Positions 1-6,368 are shown, numbered from the stretch's first letter. The stretch: DNA of 7,634 bases from Taibaiella sp. (GCA_019454705.1 JACFNS010000109.1:1-7634); one strand, 5' to 3'. Notes: generated from the letters alone by a model not told the origin. Numbers and translations are program-made.

Positions 1-179
1 ATAGGCTGAATAGCAAACCACAAAGGCCCTAATACAGTTTGCTTATAAAATGCGACAAAGTCTCTCTTTACCAACAGAAAAACGAGATCGCGATATCGCC
101 ATATTTCCTTGAGGTTGATTTCAAGCAGCCCCTGTTTCGGTTGAATTACCAGGCTCCAGTTATTGGTATTACTATTCAT
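1..179 (-). CDS. ABC-2 type polysaccharide/O-antigen export permease (Wzm-like), N-terminal fragment
   Basis: Only the first 59 codons are present; the gene runs off the left edge. Translation from the ATG at 179-177 gives an N-terminus beginning MNSNTNNW, then a segment containing EIWRYRDLVFLLVKRDF (about residues 25-41) and YKQTVLGPLWFAIQP (45-59). The amphipathic stretch followed by YKQT-x-LGPLW is, from family knowledge, the hallmark entry into the first membrane helix of Wzm/TagG/KpsM-type ABC-2 permeases. These pair with a Wzt-type ATPase to flip undecaprenyl-linked polysaccharide across the inner membrane. The start lies 18 nt after the fcl stop on the same strand, so it is probably co-transcribed with gmd and fcl. 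The ATPase gene is expected just beyond the window. The family call is firm; the exported glycan is unknown. Confidence 0.88.
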   Translation of the reverse strand, partial: MNSNTNNWSLVIQPKQGLLEINLKEIWRYRDLVFLLVKRDFVAFYKQTVLGPLWFAIQP

Positions 180-197
180 TTAAAAAGTTGAACAAAT

Positions 198-1127
198 TTA
201 AACTAAAGTTGTGAATGTTTCTGCGTAGACTTGTTTGACACCATCACGTAATTCAATCTGTGGCCTCCACCCCAGGTTATTAATCTTTGTATTGTCCATC
301 AGTTTGCGCGGCGTGCCATCGGGTTTCGAGGCATCCCATTTCAGCTCACCTTCAAACCCTGTCACCTCTTTTATCATCTCTGCAAGGCCTTTTATACTGA
401 TCTCTGTACCAGAGCCAACATTTATATGTCCCGATTCATTATAATGCTCCATAAGGAAAACACAAGCTTCCGCCAAATCATCAACATGAAGAAACTCTCT
501 CAATGGCGAGCCTGTCCCCCATATCTCCACAAACTGCTCATTATTGAGCTTTGCCTCGTGAAACTTTCTTAACAAAGCGGGTAATACGTGTGAATTATTA
601 AGGTCATAATTATCATTAGGGCCATACAGGTTAGTAGGCATAGCTGAAATAAAGTTGCAGCCGTATTGGGCGCGATATGCATCACACATCTTTATGCCTG
701 CTATTTTGGCTATAGCATACGGCTCATTGGTAGGTTCAAGCAACCCTGTTAACAAGGCGTCCTCTTTCATGGGTTGCGGTGCCAGCTTAGGATATATGCA
801 AGACGAGCCGAGAAACAGAAGTTTTTTTACACCTTGCCTGTACGATGCATCAATGATGTTATTCTGTATCATCAGGTTATCGTATAGGAACTCGGCCTTG
901 TAAGTATTATTGGCTAATATGCCGCCAACTTTAGCAGCTGCCAGAAATACATATTCCGGCCTTTCCTGTTCAAAAAAAACATTAACAGAAGCCTGGTTAC
1001 GCAAGTCAAGTTCTGCAGAAGTCCGGCAAACAAGATTAGTAAAGCCTGAATCTTCCAGCTTACGTTTTATTGCACTGCCTACCATTCCTCTGTGGCCGGC
1101 TATGTATATTTTGCTATTCTTCTCCAT
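198..1127 (-). CDS. fcl: GDP-L-fucose synthase (GDP-4-keto-6-deoxy-D-mannose 3,5-epimerase/4-reductase)
   Basis: A cytoplasmic extended-SDR enzyme of 309 aa, the usual family length. It epimerises and then reduces GDP-4-keto-6-deoxy-mannose with NADPH to give GDP-L-fucose, the second step after Gmd. Visible motifs: Rossmann glycine loop GHRGMVG (residues 11-17); FLGSSCIYP with Ser108/Ser109 and the catalytic Cys110; the Tyr137-x3-Lys141 pair in EPYAIAK; NLYGPND (166-172); His180, matching the second acid/base residue; and [10 protein letters not shown] (208-217). These positions sit one residue after those of the E. coli enzyme. I place the start at the ATG at 1127-1125 ([11 protein letters not shown]). 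The frame stays open to a further ATG at 1169, but that form would add 14 non-conserved residues and overlap the end of gmd. With the chosen start, the gap to gmd is 7 nt, indicating tight co-transcription and possibly translational coupling. Confidence 0.95.
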   Translation of the reverse strand: MEKNSKIYIAGHRGMVGSAIKRKLEDSGFTNLVCRTSAELDLRNQASVNVFFEQERPEYVFLAAAKVGGILANNTYKAEFLYDNLMIQNNIIDASYRQGVKKLLFLGSSCIYPKLAPQPMKEDALLTGLLEPTNEPYAIAKIAGIKMCDAYRAQYGCNFISAMPTNLYGPNDNYDLNNSHVLPALLRKFHEAKLNNEQFVEIWGTGSPLREFLHVDDLAEACVFLMEHYNESGHINVGSGTEISIKGLAEMIKEVTGFEGELKWDASKPDGTPRKLMDNTKINNLGWRPQIELRDGVKQVYAETFTTLV

Positions 1128-1134
1128 TAGGCTA

Positions 1135-2247
1135 TCAATCGTGCTGCTGGATAAATACATACCCGGCATCTTTCAATAATTTTTCTTTGGTGAAGGCCTC
1201 AACATCTGCCGCTACCATTTCCTTTACCAGCTCAGGTAGAGTACACTTAGGCACCCAGCCTAATTTCTCATTCGCCTTGGTGGCATCTCCTATCAGCAAG
1301 TCCACCTCAGTAGGGCGGAAATACTTAGAATCGACACACACTACCTCCTGCCCTACTGACATATTGCCTGCATTATCGCATTTAGTGATAACTCCTCTTT
1401 CATTAACACCATCACCTTTGAATTCAACTTCTGCTCCTACTTCTGCAAAAGCCATCTTTATGAAATCCCGAACCGTAGTAGTTTTTCCTGTTGCTATTAC
1501 AAAATCTTCAGCTTGCTCTTGCTGTAACATCAGCCACATCGCCTCCACATAATCCTTTGCGTGGCCCCAGTCCCTTTTGGCATCAAGGTTGCCTATATAA
1601 AACTTGTCCTGGAGACCCAATGATATTTGTGCAACGGCACGGGTGATTTTCCTGGTAACGAAAGTTTCTCCCCTTAAGGGGCTTTCGTGGTTAAATAGTA
1701 TACCGTTGCAGGCGTACATATTATACGCCTCCCTATAATTTACTGTAATCCAATAACCATATAATTTAGCTACGCCATACGGTGAGCGTGGATAAAAGGG
1801 CGTTGTTTCTTTTTGCGGTATTTCCTGCACCATGCCGTATAGCTCCGATGTGGAAGCCTGGTATATCCTCACCTTATCGGTCATGTTCAATAGCCTTACA
1901 GCCTCCAGTATTCTCAATGTACCAACGGCATCGGTATTAGCGGTGTACTCAGGTGTTTCAAAACTCACTTTAACATGGCTCATTGCTCCGAGGTTATAAA
2001 TTTCATCGGGCTGTGCTTCCTGTATTATCCTGATTATGTTAGTGCTGTCTGTCAGGTCGCCGTAATGAAGAATAAAATGCCTGTCCCTTACATGTGGGTC
2101 CTGGTACAAATGATCTATCCTGTCGGTATTAAATAGTGAACTTCTCCGCTTTATACCGTGAACAATATATCCTTTTTTTAATAATAACTCAGCAAGATAT
2201 GCGCCATCTTGCCCGGTTATTCCTGTTATCAAAGCTACTTTCCCCAT
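1135..2247 (-). CDS. gmd: GDP-mannose 4,6-dehydratase
   Basis: A cytoplasmic SDR enzyme of 370 aa that dehydrates GDP-D-mannose to GDP-4-keto-6-deoxy-D-mannose, the first step to GDP-L-fucose (also used for GDP-rhamnose and other deoxy sugars). Seen in the sequence: the NADP-binding loop GITGQDG at residues 9-15, followed by Tyr17-Leu-Ala-Glu; HGIKRRSS (30-37), typical of the NADP-specific Gmd group; HYGDLTD (61-67); catalytic Thr133 and Glu135 in STSELYG; Tyr157-x3-Lys161 in [18 protein letters not shown] (185-194), a Gmd signature; and the C-terminal [11 protein letters not shown] (311-321). Length and motifs are complete with no sign of damage. The ATG at 2247-2245 fits the family N-terminus exactly. 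The gene lies 32 nt after the glycosyltransferase and 7 nt before fcl, whose enzyme uses its product. Confidence 0.96.
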   Translation of the reverse strand: MGKVALITGITGQDGAYLAELLLKKGYIVHGIKRRSSLFNTDRIDHLYQDPHVRDRHFILHYGDLTDSTNIIRIIQEAQPDEIYNLGAMSHVKVSFETPEYTANTDAVGTLRILEAVRLLNMTDKVRIYQASTSELYGMVQEIPQKETTPFYPRSPYGVAKLYGYWITVNYREAYNMYACNGILFNHESPLRGETFVTRKITRAVAQISLGLQDKFYIGNLDAKRDWGHAKDYVEAMWLMLQQEQAEDFVIATGKTTTVRDFIKMAFAEVGAEVEFKGDGVNERGVITKCDNAGNMSVGQEVVCVDSKYFRPTEVDLLIGDATKANEKLGWVPKCTLPELVKEMVAADVEAFTKEKLLKDAGYVFIQQHD

Positions 2248-2250
2248 GTT

Positions 2251-2266
2251 ATACTAATATTAGTAT
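2251..2266. repeat. 16-bp perfect AT-rich palindrome between glycosyltransferase and gmd
   Basis: The bases ATACTAATATTAGTAT read identically on both strands. The site fills half of the 32-nt gap upstream of gmd and ends 4 nt before the gmd ATG. It has no loop and is nearly all A/T, so it is unlikely to work as an intrinsic terminator. It could be a binding site for a dimeric protein or simply chance in AT-rich DNA. I see no TAnnTTTG promoter element in the gap. Confidence 0.5.
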
Positions 2267-2279
2267 TCTTTAAAAGGCT

Positions 2280-3446
2280 TCAGCAGGAAGCAATAAAATC
2301 TTCGAGACGTTGCCTATACTTTTCAAATGAAAAATTACCAAGTGTTTTACGCCTGATATCTAACCGTTCCTGCACATTATCCCTGTCACTCATTTCAAGG
2401 TGTCGCAAGATTGCACTCTTTATATCTTCTGTACTATCTGGGTTGACTAATGTACCCAACTCTCCGTTAACAAGCGCATCAACACTACCATCAGCATTGC
2501 CTGCCACTACCGGCAACCCACATACTAATGCTTCAATAAACACAATTCCAAATCCTTCCTTTTTGCTGGGCATTATAAATACGTCTGCCATCCTGTAATG
2601 GTCTACCAATTCACCCTCGTCAATGTACCCTGCCAATAATACATGCCCTTCAAGGCTGTACTGTTTTATCAATTCATCTATACGCTGTTTTTCAGCAGTA
2701 TCATATTTGCCTGCTATTACGTATTTTATATTCTTGTGTTCTTTTACAAGTTCCCCCATCGCCTCTATTACCCTATCATATCCCTTAAACAACTCAGTAG
2801 ATGAAAGTCTGGTCAATGTGTATATAACAAAATCCGTTTTTTCAATACCATACCGTTTATCCAATGTATCAATAGCTGTCACATCAGACGGTATGGGGAA
2901 GAATGGATCAATAGTATTGGGAAAAACTTGTACCCTGTCACTTAGAACATTATGCAATTCAATAAGCTTGGACTTCGTAAAATTACTTACCGAAAAAATC
3001 TTGTCAACAATACCGAGAATCTTTGCCCTCGCGCCGTTTAAAGGACGCCAAACATCTATGCCGTGTGTAATAAGCACCACTTTCTTAAGAGGGAACATTT
3101 TTTTGATCAGCACACCCACAACCGCCATATTTATATGGCCTAAAAAAATGATGTCAGATTTTCTTGCAGCTAAAATACTTTGCACAACAAAAGCCGGCTT
3201 GTTTGTTCCGAATCCCTTGTATTTTTTTGAAGAATAATATCTTTCGTCGACAACGATATCATATGCGGAGATTGAGCGGCTTTCCACGATCCCCATATCA
3301 TCCAGTTCAGACAAGGCCTTAAGAAAACATTTATTGAAACGCTCAATGCCCCCGGTTTTCGAGAATGTGGTAAGGTTAAGAAATAATACACGCTGCTTCA
3401 ATCTGCTACTGCTATTTTCAGTTGGTTTATGATATGGCTTCGCCAC
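2280..3446 (-). CDS. GT4-family (GT-B fold) glycosyltransferase
   Basis: A 388-aa protein with the layout of a glycosyltransferase family 4 enzyme. The N-terminal acceptor domain starts with VLFLNLTTFSKTGGIERF (residues 20-37), including the glycine-rich loop TGGIERF, and continues to FLGHINMAVVG (101-111) and VVLITHGIDVWRP (123-135). The second half is the donor-binding domain: YTLTRLSSTELFKGYD (209-224) with Arg213 and Lys221, positions that usually hold the donor phosphates; YVIAGKYD (242-249); ADVFIMPSKKEGFGIVFIEALVCGLPVVA (287-315) with the E-x7-E pair Glu297/Glu305; and GTLVNPDS (331-338). No signal peptide or membrane helix is obvious, so it probably acts at the inner face of the inner membrane, adding one sugar to a lipid-linked repeat unit. 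Donor and linkage cannot be read; being next to gmd/fcl does not make it a fucosyltransferase. The start is a GTG at 3446-3444, with an in-frame TGA 6 nt upstream. A TTG at codon 16 is the alternative and would keep the whole conserved core. Confidence 0.88.
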   Translation of the reverse strand: MAKPYHKPTENSSSRLKQRVLFLNLTTFSKTGGIERFNKCFLKALSELDDMGIVESRSISAYDIVVDERYYSSKKYKGFGTNKPAFVVQSILAARKSDIIFLGHINMAVVGVLIKKMFPLKKVVLITHGIDVWRPLNGARAKILGIVDKIFSVSNFTKSKLIELHNVLSDRVQVFPNTIDPFFPIPSDVTAIDTLDKRYGIEKTDFVIYTLTRLSSTELFKGYDRVIEAMGELVKEHKNIKYVIAGKYDTAEKQRIDELIKQYSLEGHVLLAGYIDEGELVDHYRMADVFIMPSKKEGFGIVFIEALVCGLPVVAGNADGSVDALVNGELGTLVNPDSTEDIKSAILRHLEMSDRDNVQERLDIRRKTLGNFSFEKYRQRLEDFIASC

Positions 3447-3506
3447 CGTCAGTCACATCAGCTGTGCAACGACCTGTTCTAACCTGAACAATAATCCTGC
3501 GAAGCC
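3436..3506 (-). promoter_or_regulatory. Inverted repeat bridging the glycosyltransferase start codon (possible translation-control stem)
   Basis: On the minus strand, GGCTTCGC (3506-3499) in the leader is perfectly complementary to GCGAAGCC (3443-3436), which is codons 2-4 of the glycosyltransferase. The two arms are 55 nt apart and enclose the GTG start. In the mRNA this could form an 8-bp GC-rich stem around the initiation region; smaller inner pairings such as CACA/TGTG (3454-3466 on the plus strand) are possible. The arms are seen directly; folding and any control function are inference. Confidence 0.35.
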
Positions 3507-3540
3507 GACAACTGTAATTGTTGACTGTTGAGAGTCTTCA

Positions 3541-3552
3541 CAGGGTACCCTG
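3541..3552. repeat. 12-bp perfect palindrome just downstream of the Wzc-like gene
   Basis: CAGGGTACCCTG is a perfect palindrome lying 3 nt after the stop codon of the tyrosine-kinase gene, in the 109-nt gap before the glycosyltransferase. A hairpin would have only about 4 bp of stem around a 4-nt loop and no following T-run, so it is not a convincing terminator. It might slow polymerase, stabilise an mRNA end or bind a protein. The rest of the gap (3447-3555) contains no ORF with coding character. Confidence 0.4.
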
Positions 3553-3555
3553 GGT

Positions 3556-6042
3556 TTACTTATTCTTTCGCTTCGATTTTACCAACCCTTTAAACCTTCC
3601 CCTCAGCTTATCCATGAATGTCTTTTCCCGTTGGTAATAGCCTGAGCCATGTTCGCCATAGCCATAGCCGTAACCGTAGCCGTAACCGTAGCCGTAACCG
3701 TAGCCGTAACCATAACCGTAACCGTAGCCGTATGAATATCCGCGGTTATATAGAACATCGTTTATTACAAAGTTAATTTTGGGTATTCTGCCTGTTCTTT
3801 TCAGGTCGTTGGCCAGTTGTATCTGCTGCTTGAATGTATAACCCTGTCTTACTATATATAGACATGTGTTGGCAAAGCGATTAAGCAATACCGCATCAGT
3901 AACCAGCCCAGCAGGTGCTGTATCTACAATAATGTAATCAAACTCCTGCTGCAGCCTGGCAAACATGTCGTCCACTTTCGACATCATCATCATTTCTGCC
4001 GGGTTGGGCGGTATATGGCCGGAAGGAATAACAAATAGGTTGTCATCTATGCCTGATGGAATAATAATGTCATCTAGTCCGTATTGCCCAATTACATAAC
4101 CGGATATACCCGTTGATTTATCAATACCCAGATGCTTCGAAATTTTAGGTTTCCTCAAGTCAAATTCAATCAACACTACTTTATTTCCGGAAATGGCGAA
4201 TGTCATTGCCAGGTTGATGGCTGCAAAAGATTTACCCTCACCACTCATACTGGACGTAAGTAAGATTGTTTTATCCTCTGCCCGTGGTAATAGGAACTGG
4301 AGATTCGTCCGCAGTGCCCTGAACTGCTCTGACAATGCCGTATTACTATTTCTTTTCACTGCCACTTGGCTCTCCCCTTCTTTGTAGTGGCCTATTTCAG
4401 CCAATATCGGAATATCAGAATTTGCCTCGATATCGCTCTTTGCAATGATTTTATTGTTCAGTAATCTACGTACTGAGAAAAATATCATAGGAATAAGAAA
4501 ACCAATCAGTAATGCTCTGTTTTTAATTTTACCCGCATTGGGAGAAATGGCCCCCATGTTTCTCGCTTCATTCAGAACAGTTACATTAGCTGTAGTAGCT
4601 GCTTTGGTCACAGCTGTCTCTTCTCGCTTTTTCAACAGCAACAAATACAACTGTTGTTTTATTTCCTGTTGCCTCGCTTTTTCCAGGTATAATCTTTCCT
4701 TAAGGGGTACTTGCCTTATTTGCTGGTCTACTTGTCCTGTTTTTTCTTTAAGTTCTTTAATTCTTACACCCAGGCCCTCCTTGATTGAAGCCAAGTTATT
4801 TTCAATAAGTATTCTGGTACGATCAAGTTCCTTGTCTATTGCGATAATTTGAGGAGCCTCATCATTAAGGGTTGCTCCCTTTCTCTCTCGTTCTGCAAGC
4901 AATGAATTATAAGCAGATAATACAGCGTTTAGCGACTCATTATCGATAAAAAGAGTAGTAGGCACTAATTCATGGTCTCTCGCTGCTTTCCTTACATTAG
5001 CCTCCAAAGCTTTAATAAGTTCCAATCTCACCTCTAATTCAGACAGTTCTATAAAGAACTGATTAGTTTTACTAAATAGTAATTCAGATTGAGTTTCAGG
5101 AGCAGTAAAATTGTAATCTTTTTTAAACCTCTCTATGCCTTCTTCTACCTCGCCAAGTTCAAATTCCACACTGTCAATGCGGTCATTTATGAATTGTATT
5201 ACATTTTCCGCCTGCTTGTTCTTTTCCTCTACATTCGCCACCATATACACACTTACAAGGGTATTCACGATATCAATACCTCTCTGTGGTAATACATCCG
5301 TAGCATATATATGAACAGAGTTATCCATTTTATCAGGACGTTCAAGCCTAACAGCACTGTGAAACCCCCTGGCTGCAGCAATAGGGTCGATTATACTAAC
5401 CTCGTACTCTGCACCATAGTGGATGGGATAGCCGGTTTTGGTCAAGGTCACAGTGCCAAAAGGCAGATTCAACTCCTTATCCAACTTTCCGTTTTCAAAT
5501 TTGTCCGTACCGCCAGACTTATATTTGAAACTACCATCCTTTTCAAAAACGATGATATAAGAATAACTTATATCTACCGAATCAAGTACAGTACTACTTG
5601 CCTGCAGGATAAATGGATTTGTGCCGTAAAATTCGGTTGTCTTAAAGCGACCGTATTCGTAATACCTTACGTTCAACCTTAGTTTTGTCACTACCTCCCT
5701 CATCAATTCATTTTTCTTGAAGGAGCGCATCACATTGTTGATATTGTCAGAACTGTTTTTTCCATAACCTAATTCAGAAAGTATCTGTGCTTCCTGAGAA
5801 ACTGTAGAATTGGAGCTTTTGTCCTGAACCAAGATTTCATTACCCACCTGGTAGACAGGTGTTGTATAGCGCAGATACAAAAAAGCAATGGCATAGGCTA
5901 TCGTCATACTAGCCACAAACCAAGGCCATGTTGCCAATATGGTGGTAAATATCCATTTCAGGTTGAGGACACTGCCTTCAGTTTCACTACTGCTGTTGTC
6001 GGTATAGGGAGTCGTTGTATTATTAACATTATTGTTTTCCAT
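3556..6042 (-). CDS. Wzc-like polysaccharide co-polymerase / bacterial tyrosine autokinase (BY-kinase)
   Basis: An 828-aa inner-membrane protein fusing a Wzz-type chain-length domain to a cytoplasmic BY-kinase. A polar N-terminus (1-25) precedes membrane helix 1 (about 38-58). A periplasmic Wzz-like region and long helical segments (about 270-480) follow, ending in a GNVR-like stretch (PLKERLYLEKARQQEIKQQ, 446-464). Helix 2 is at about 508-525. The kinase part shows the E-x2-R-x2-R oligomerisation motif (Glu572, Arg575, Arg578), Walker A SSMSGEGKS (597-605), Walker A' LIEFDLR (624-630, Glu626 in place of the first canonical Asp), PPNPAEM (678-684) and Walker B YIIVDTAP (703-710). The C-terminus has a Tyr cluster (769-803) built from 13 Tyr-Gly repeats, then a Lys/Arg-rich tail (804-828). 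Such proteins autophosphorylate the tail and control capsule/EPS polymerisation and export. It heads the leftward operon. No wza-like outer-membrane exporter or cognate phosphatase gene is next to it. I withhold a symbol because Bacteroidota homologues are named inconsistently. Confidence 0.93.
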   Translation of the reverse strand: MENNNVNNTTTPYTDNSSSETEGSVLNLKWIFTTILATWPWFVASMTIAYAIAFLYLRYTTPVYQVGNEILVQDKSSNSTVSQEAQILSELGYGKNSSDNINNVMRSFKKNELMREVVTKLRLNVRYYEYGRFKTTEFYGTNPFILQASSTVLDSVDISYSYIIVFEKDGSFKYKSGGTDKFENGKLDKELNLPFGTVTLTKTGYPIHYGAEYEVSIIDPIAAARGFHSAVRLERPDKMDNSVHIYATDVLPQRGIDIVNTLVSVYMVANVEEKNKQAENVIQFINDRIDSVEFELGEVEEGIERFKKDYNFTAPETQSELLFSKTNQFFIELSELEVRLELIKALEANVRKAARDHELVPTTLFIDNESLNAVLSAYNSLLAERERKGATLNDEAPQIIAIDKELDRTRILIENNLASIKEGLGVRIKELKEKTGQVDQQIRQVPLKERLYLEKARQQEIKQQLYLLLLKKREETAVTKAATTANVTVLNEARNMGAISPNAGKIKNRALLIGFLIPMIFFSVRRLLNNKIIAKSDIEANSDIPILAEIGHYKEGESQVAVKRNSNTALSEQFRALRTNLQFLLPRAEDKTILLTSSMSGEGKSFAAINLAMTFAISGNKVVLIEFDLRKPKISKHLGIDKSTGISGYVIGQYGLDDIIIPSGIDDNLFVIPSGHIPPNPAEMMMMSKVDDMFARLQQEFDYIIVDTAPAGLVTDAVLLNRFANTCLYIVRQGYTFKQQIQLANDLKRTGRIPKINFVINDVLYNRGYSYGYGYGYGYGYGYGYGYGYGYGYGYGEHGSGYYQREKTFMDKLRGRFKGLVKSKRKNK
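3655..3732 (-). repeat. Hexanucleotide tandem repeat (13 units) encoding the (Tyr-Gly)13 tail of the Wzc-like kinase
   Basis: Thirteen contiguous 6-bp units, each TA(C/T)GG(C/T) on the coding strand, encode residues 771-796. Within 3667-3708 the units alternate strictly between GGC and GGT glycine codons, giving perfect 12-bp periodicity over 42 bp, which suggests recent 12-bp duplications. The outer units are more diverged. Because the unit is two codons long, copy-number change by slippage would add or remove Tyr-Gly pairs without breaking the frame. Three further tyrosines (769, 802, 803) flank the array, so the cluster holds 16 tyrosines. Confidence 0.95.
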
Positions 6043-6050
6043 TCACATAT

Positions 6051-6065
6051 AATTATTACGCAATA
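6051..6065 (-). repeat. 15-bp intergenic repeat, copy 1 (inverted relative to copy 2)
   Basis: Read on the minus strand this is TATTGCGTAATAATT. It matches 13 of 15 bases with TATTGCGCTATAATT on the plus strand at 6271-6285. It ends 8 nt before the kinase ATG. A third, shorter match (TATTGCGT, plus strand) is at 6171-6178. The arrangement resembles spaced binding sites for one regulator, but no such regulator is encoded here. Confidence 0.4.
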
Positions 6066-6088
6066 CCAATATAAGGAAAGGTTGGTAT
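6063..6088 (-). promoter_or_regulatory. Inverted repeat / possible hairpin in the leader of the Wzc-like gene
   Basis: ATACCAA (6063-6069) and TTGGTAT (6082-6088) are perfect inverted 7-mers around a 12-nt spacer, 20-46 nt upstream of the kinase ATG. In RNA this would be a modest stem-loop. It could be a leader hairpin or an operator. The arms are seen directly; a role is inferred. Confidence 0.35.
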
Positions 6089-6170
6089 ATAGTTGACAAC
6101 AACATACCCACCTTTATATTATCATATAACTCTTTGAAAATCTTTACTGATACTGGTTTCTTATATACAA

Positions 6171-6178
6171 TATTGCGT
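6171..6178 (+). repeat. Short third copy of the TATTGCG motif, next to the kinase promoter element
   Basis: TATTGCGT on the plus strand is a perfect 8-bp inverted match to ACGCAATA at 6058-6065. It lies one base downstream (in the leftward sense) of the predicted -7 element at 6187-6180, so it would overlap the transcription start of the operon. A protein bound here could block initiation. Function is inferred from position only. Confidence 0.35.
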
Positions 6179-6179
6179 G

Positions 6180-6187
6180 CAAAAGTA
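6180..6187 (-). promoter_or_regulatory. Predicted Bacteroidota -7 promoter element for the polysaccharide operon
   Basis: On the minus strand 6187-6180 reads TACTTTTG, an exact fit to TAnnTTTG, the -7 element of Bacteroidota primary sigma factor promoters. It is the only exact match in this orientation in the intergenic region. No good TTG/TTTG -33 element is seen at the usual spacing. A start about 6 nt downstream would leave a leader of roughly 130 nt before the kinase ATG, containing the hairpin at 6063-6088. With six fixed bases in AT-rich DNA, a chance match is quite possible. Confidence 0.4.
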
Positions 6188-6270
6188 GTTTAAAAAAACA
6201 ACAGTTTATACTGTGTGTATTAACTAATTTGAAATTCTCCGAACAATTAAATTATTTTTTCACACATGCA

Positions 6271-6285
6271 TATTGCGCTATAATT
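6271..6285 (+). repeat. 15-bp intergenic repeat, copy 2
   Basis: TATTGCGCTATAATT on the plus strand matches 13 of 15 bases with the minus-strand sequence at 6065-6051. Its TATTGCG core begins exactly 100 bp from the third copy at 6171. It lies about 65 bp upstream of the predicted CLC -7 element and about 85 bp upstream of the predicted kinase-operon -7 element. A shared upstream activator or repressor site is possible but unproven. Confidence 0.4.
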
Positions 6286-6335
6286 GCAAGAATTGTAGTT
6301 TCATTAAATATGCCTGACTATTGAAACAGGATATC

Positions 6336-6343
6336 TATCTTTG
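6336..6343 (+). promoter_or_regulatory. Predicted Bacteroidota -7 promoter element for the CLC gene
   Basis: TATCTTTG is an exact TAnnTTTG match 25 nt upstream of the CLC ATG. Transcription would begin near 6349-6350 and leave a leader of about 20 nt, a normal arrangement. The nearest upstream TTG (6321-6323) is only 12 nt away, shorter than the usual gap to a -33 element, so the promoter is supported by one element only. Confidence 0.45.
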
Positions 6344-6368
6344 AAGACATATCAGAGTCTGTAACCTA

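Larger units (their letters stand above)
6043..6368. other. 326-bp AT-rich divergent intergenic region
   Basis: This region separates the leftward polysaccharide operon from the rightward CLC gene. It contains no ORF with coding character and no tRNA-like or other RNA gene that I recognise. It holds one exact TAnnTTTG promoter element for each direction, three copies of TATTGCG (one inverted), and a 7-bp inverted repeat close to the kinase start. These are listed separately. Confidence 0.8.

Noticed and set aside
193..200. TAAATTTG on the minus strand, a TAnnTTTG match upstream of the permease gene
   Set aside because: It overlaps the fcl stop codon, has no -33 element, and would leave a leader of only a few nucleotides; most likely coincidental in an operon.
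1128..1169. Longer fcl reading frame starting at the ATG at 1169 (14 extra residues, overlapping gmd)
   Set aside because: The added residues are not part of the conserved GDP-fucose synthase N-terminus, which begins naturally at the ATG at 1127 just before the Rossmann glycine loop.
1070..1552. Open frame of 160 codons on the plus strand opposite gmd and fcl
   Set aside because: It lies antisense to two genes with intact catalytic motifs and its translation shows no family features; it is a shadow frame. The same applies to the other plus-strand frames under 198-6042.
3447..3555. Intrinsic terminator between the kinase and glycosyltransferase genes
   Set aside because: The palindrome at 3541-3552 gives only a short stem and is not followed by a T-run on the minus strand; other pairings in the gap are 4-5 bp.
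3655..3732. Tandem repeat considered as a CRISPR array or intergenic satellite
   Set aside because: Units are 6 bp with no spacers and lie in frame inside the kinase gene, encoding its Tyr-Gly tail.
3556..6042. Glu626 in Walker A' as a sign of an inactive kinase
   Set aside because: The second Asp (628), Walker A Lys604 and Walker B Asp707 are intact, and as far as I recall Glu at this place is common in Bacteroidota homologues.
6225..6231. TAATTTG on the plus strand as an alternative CLC promoter
   Set aside because: It is one base short of TAnnTTTG spacing; the exact match at 6336-6343 is better placed.
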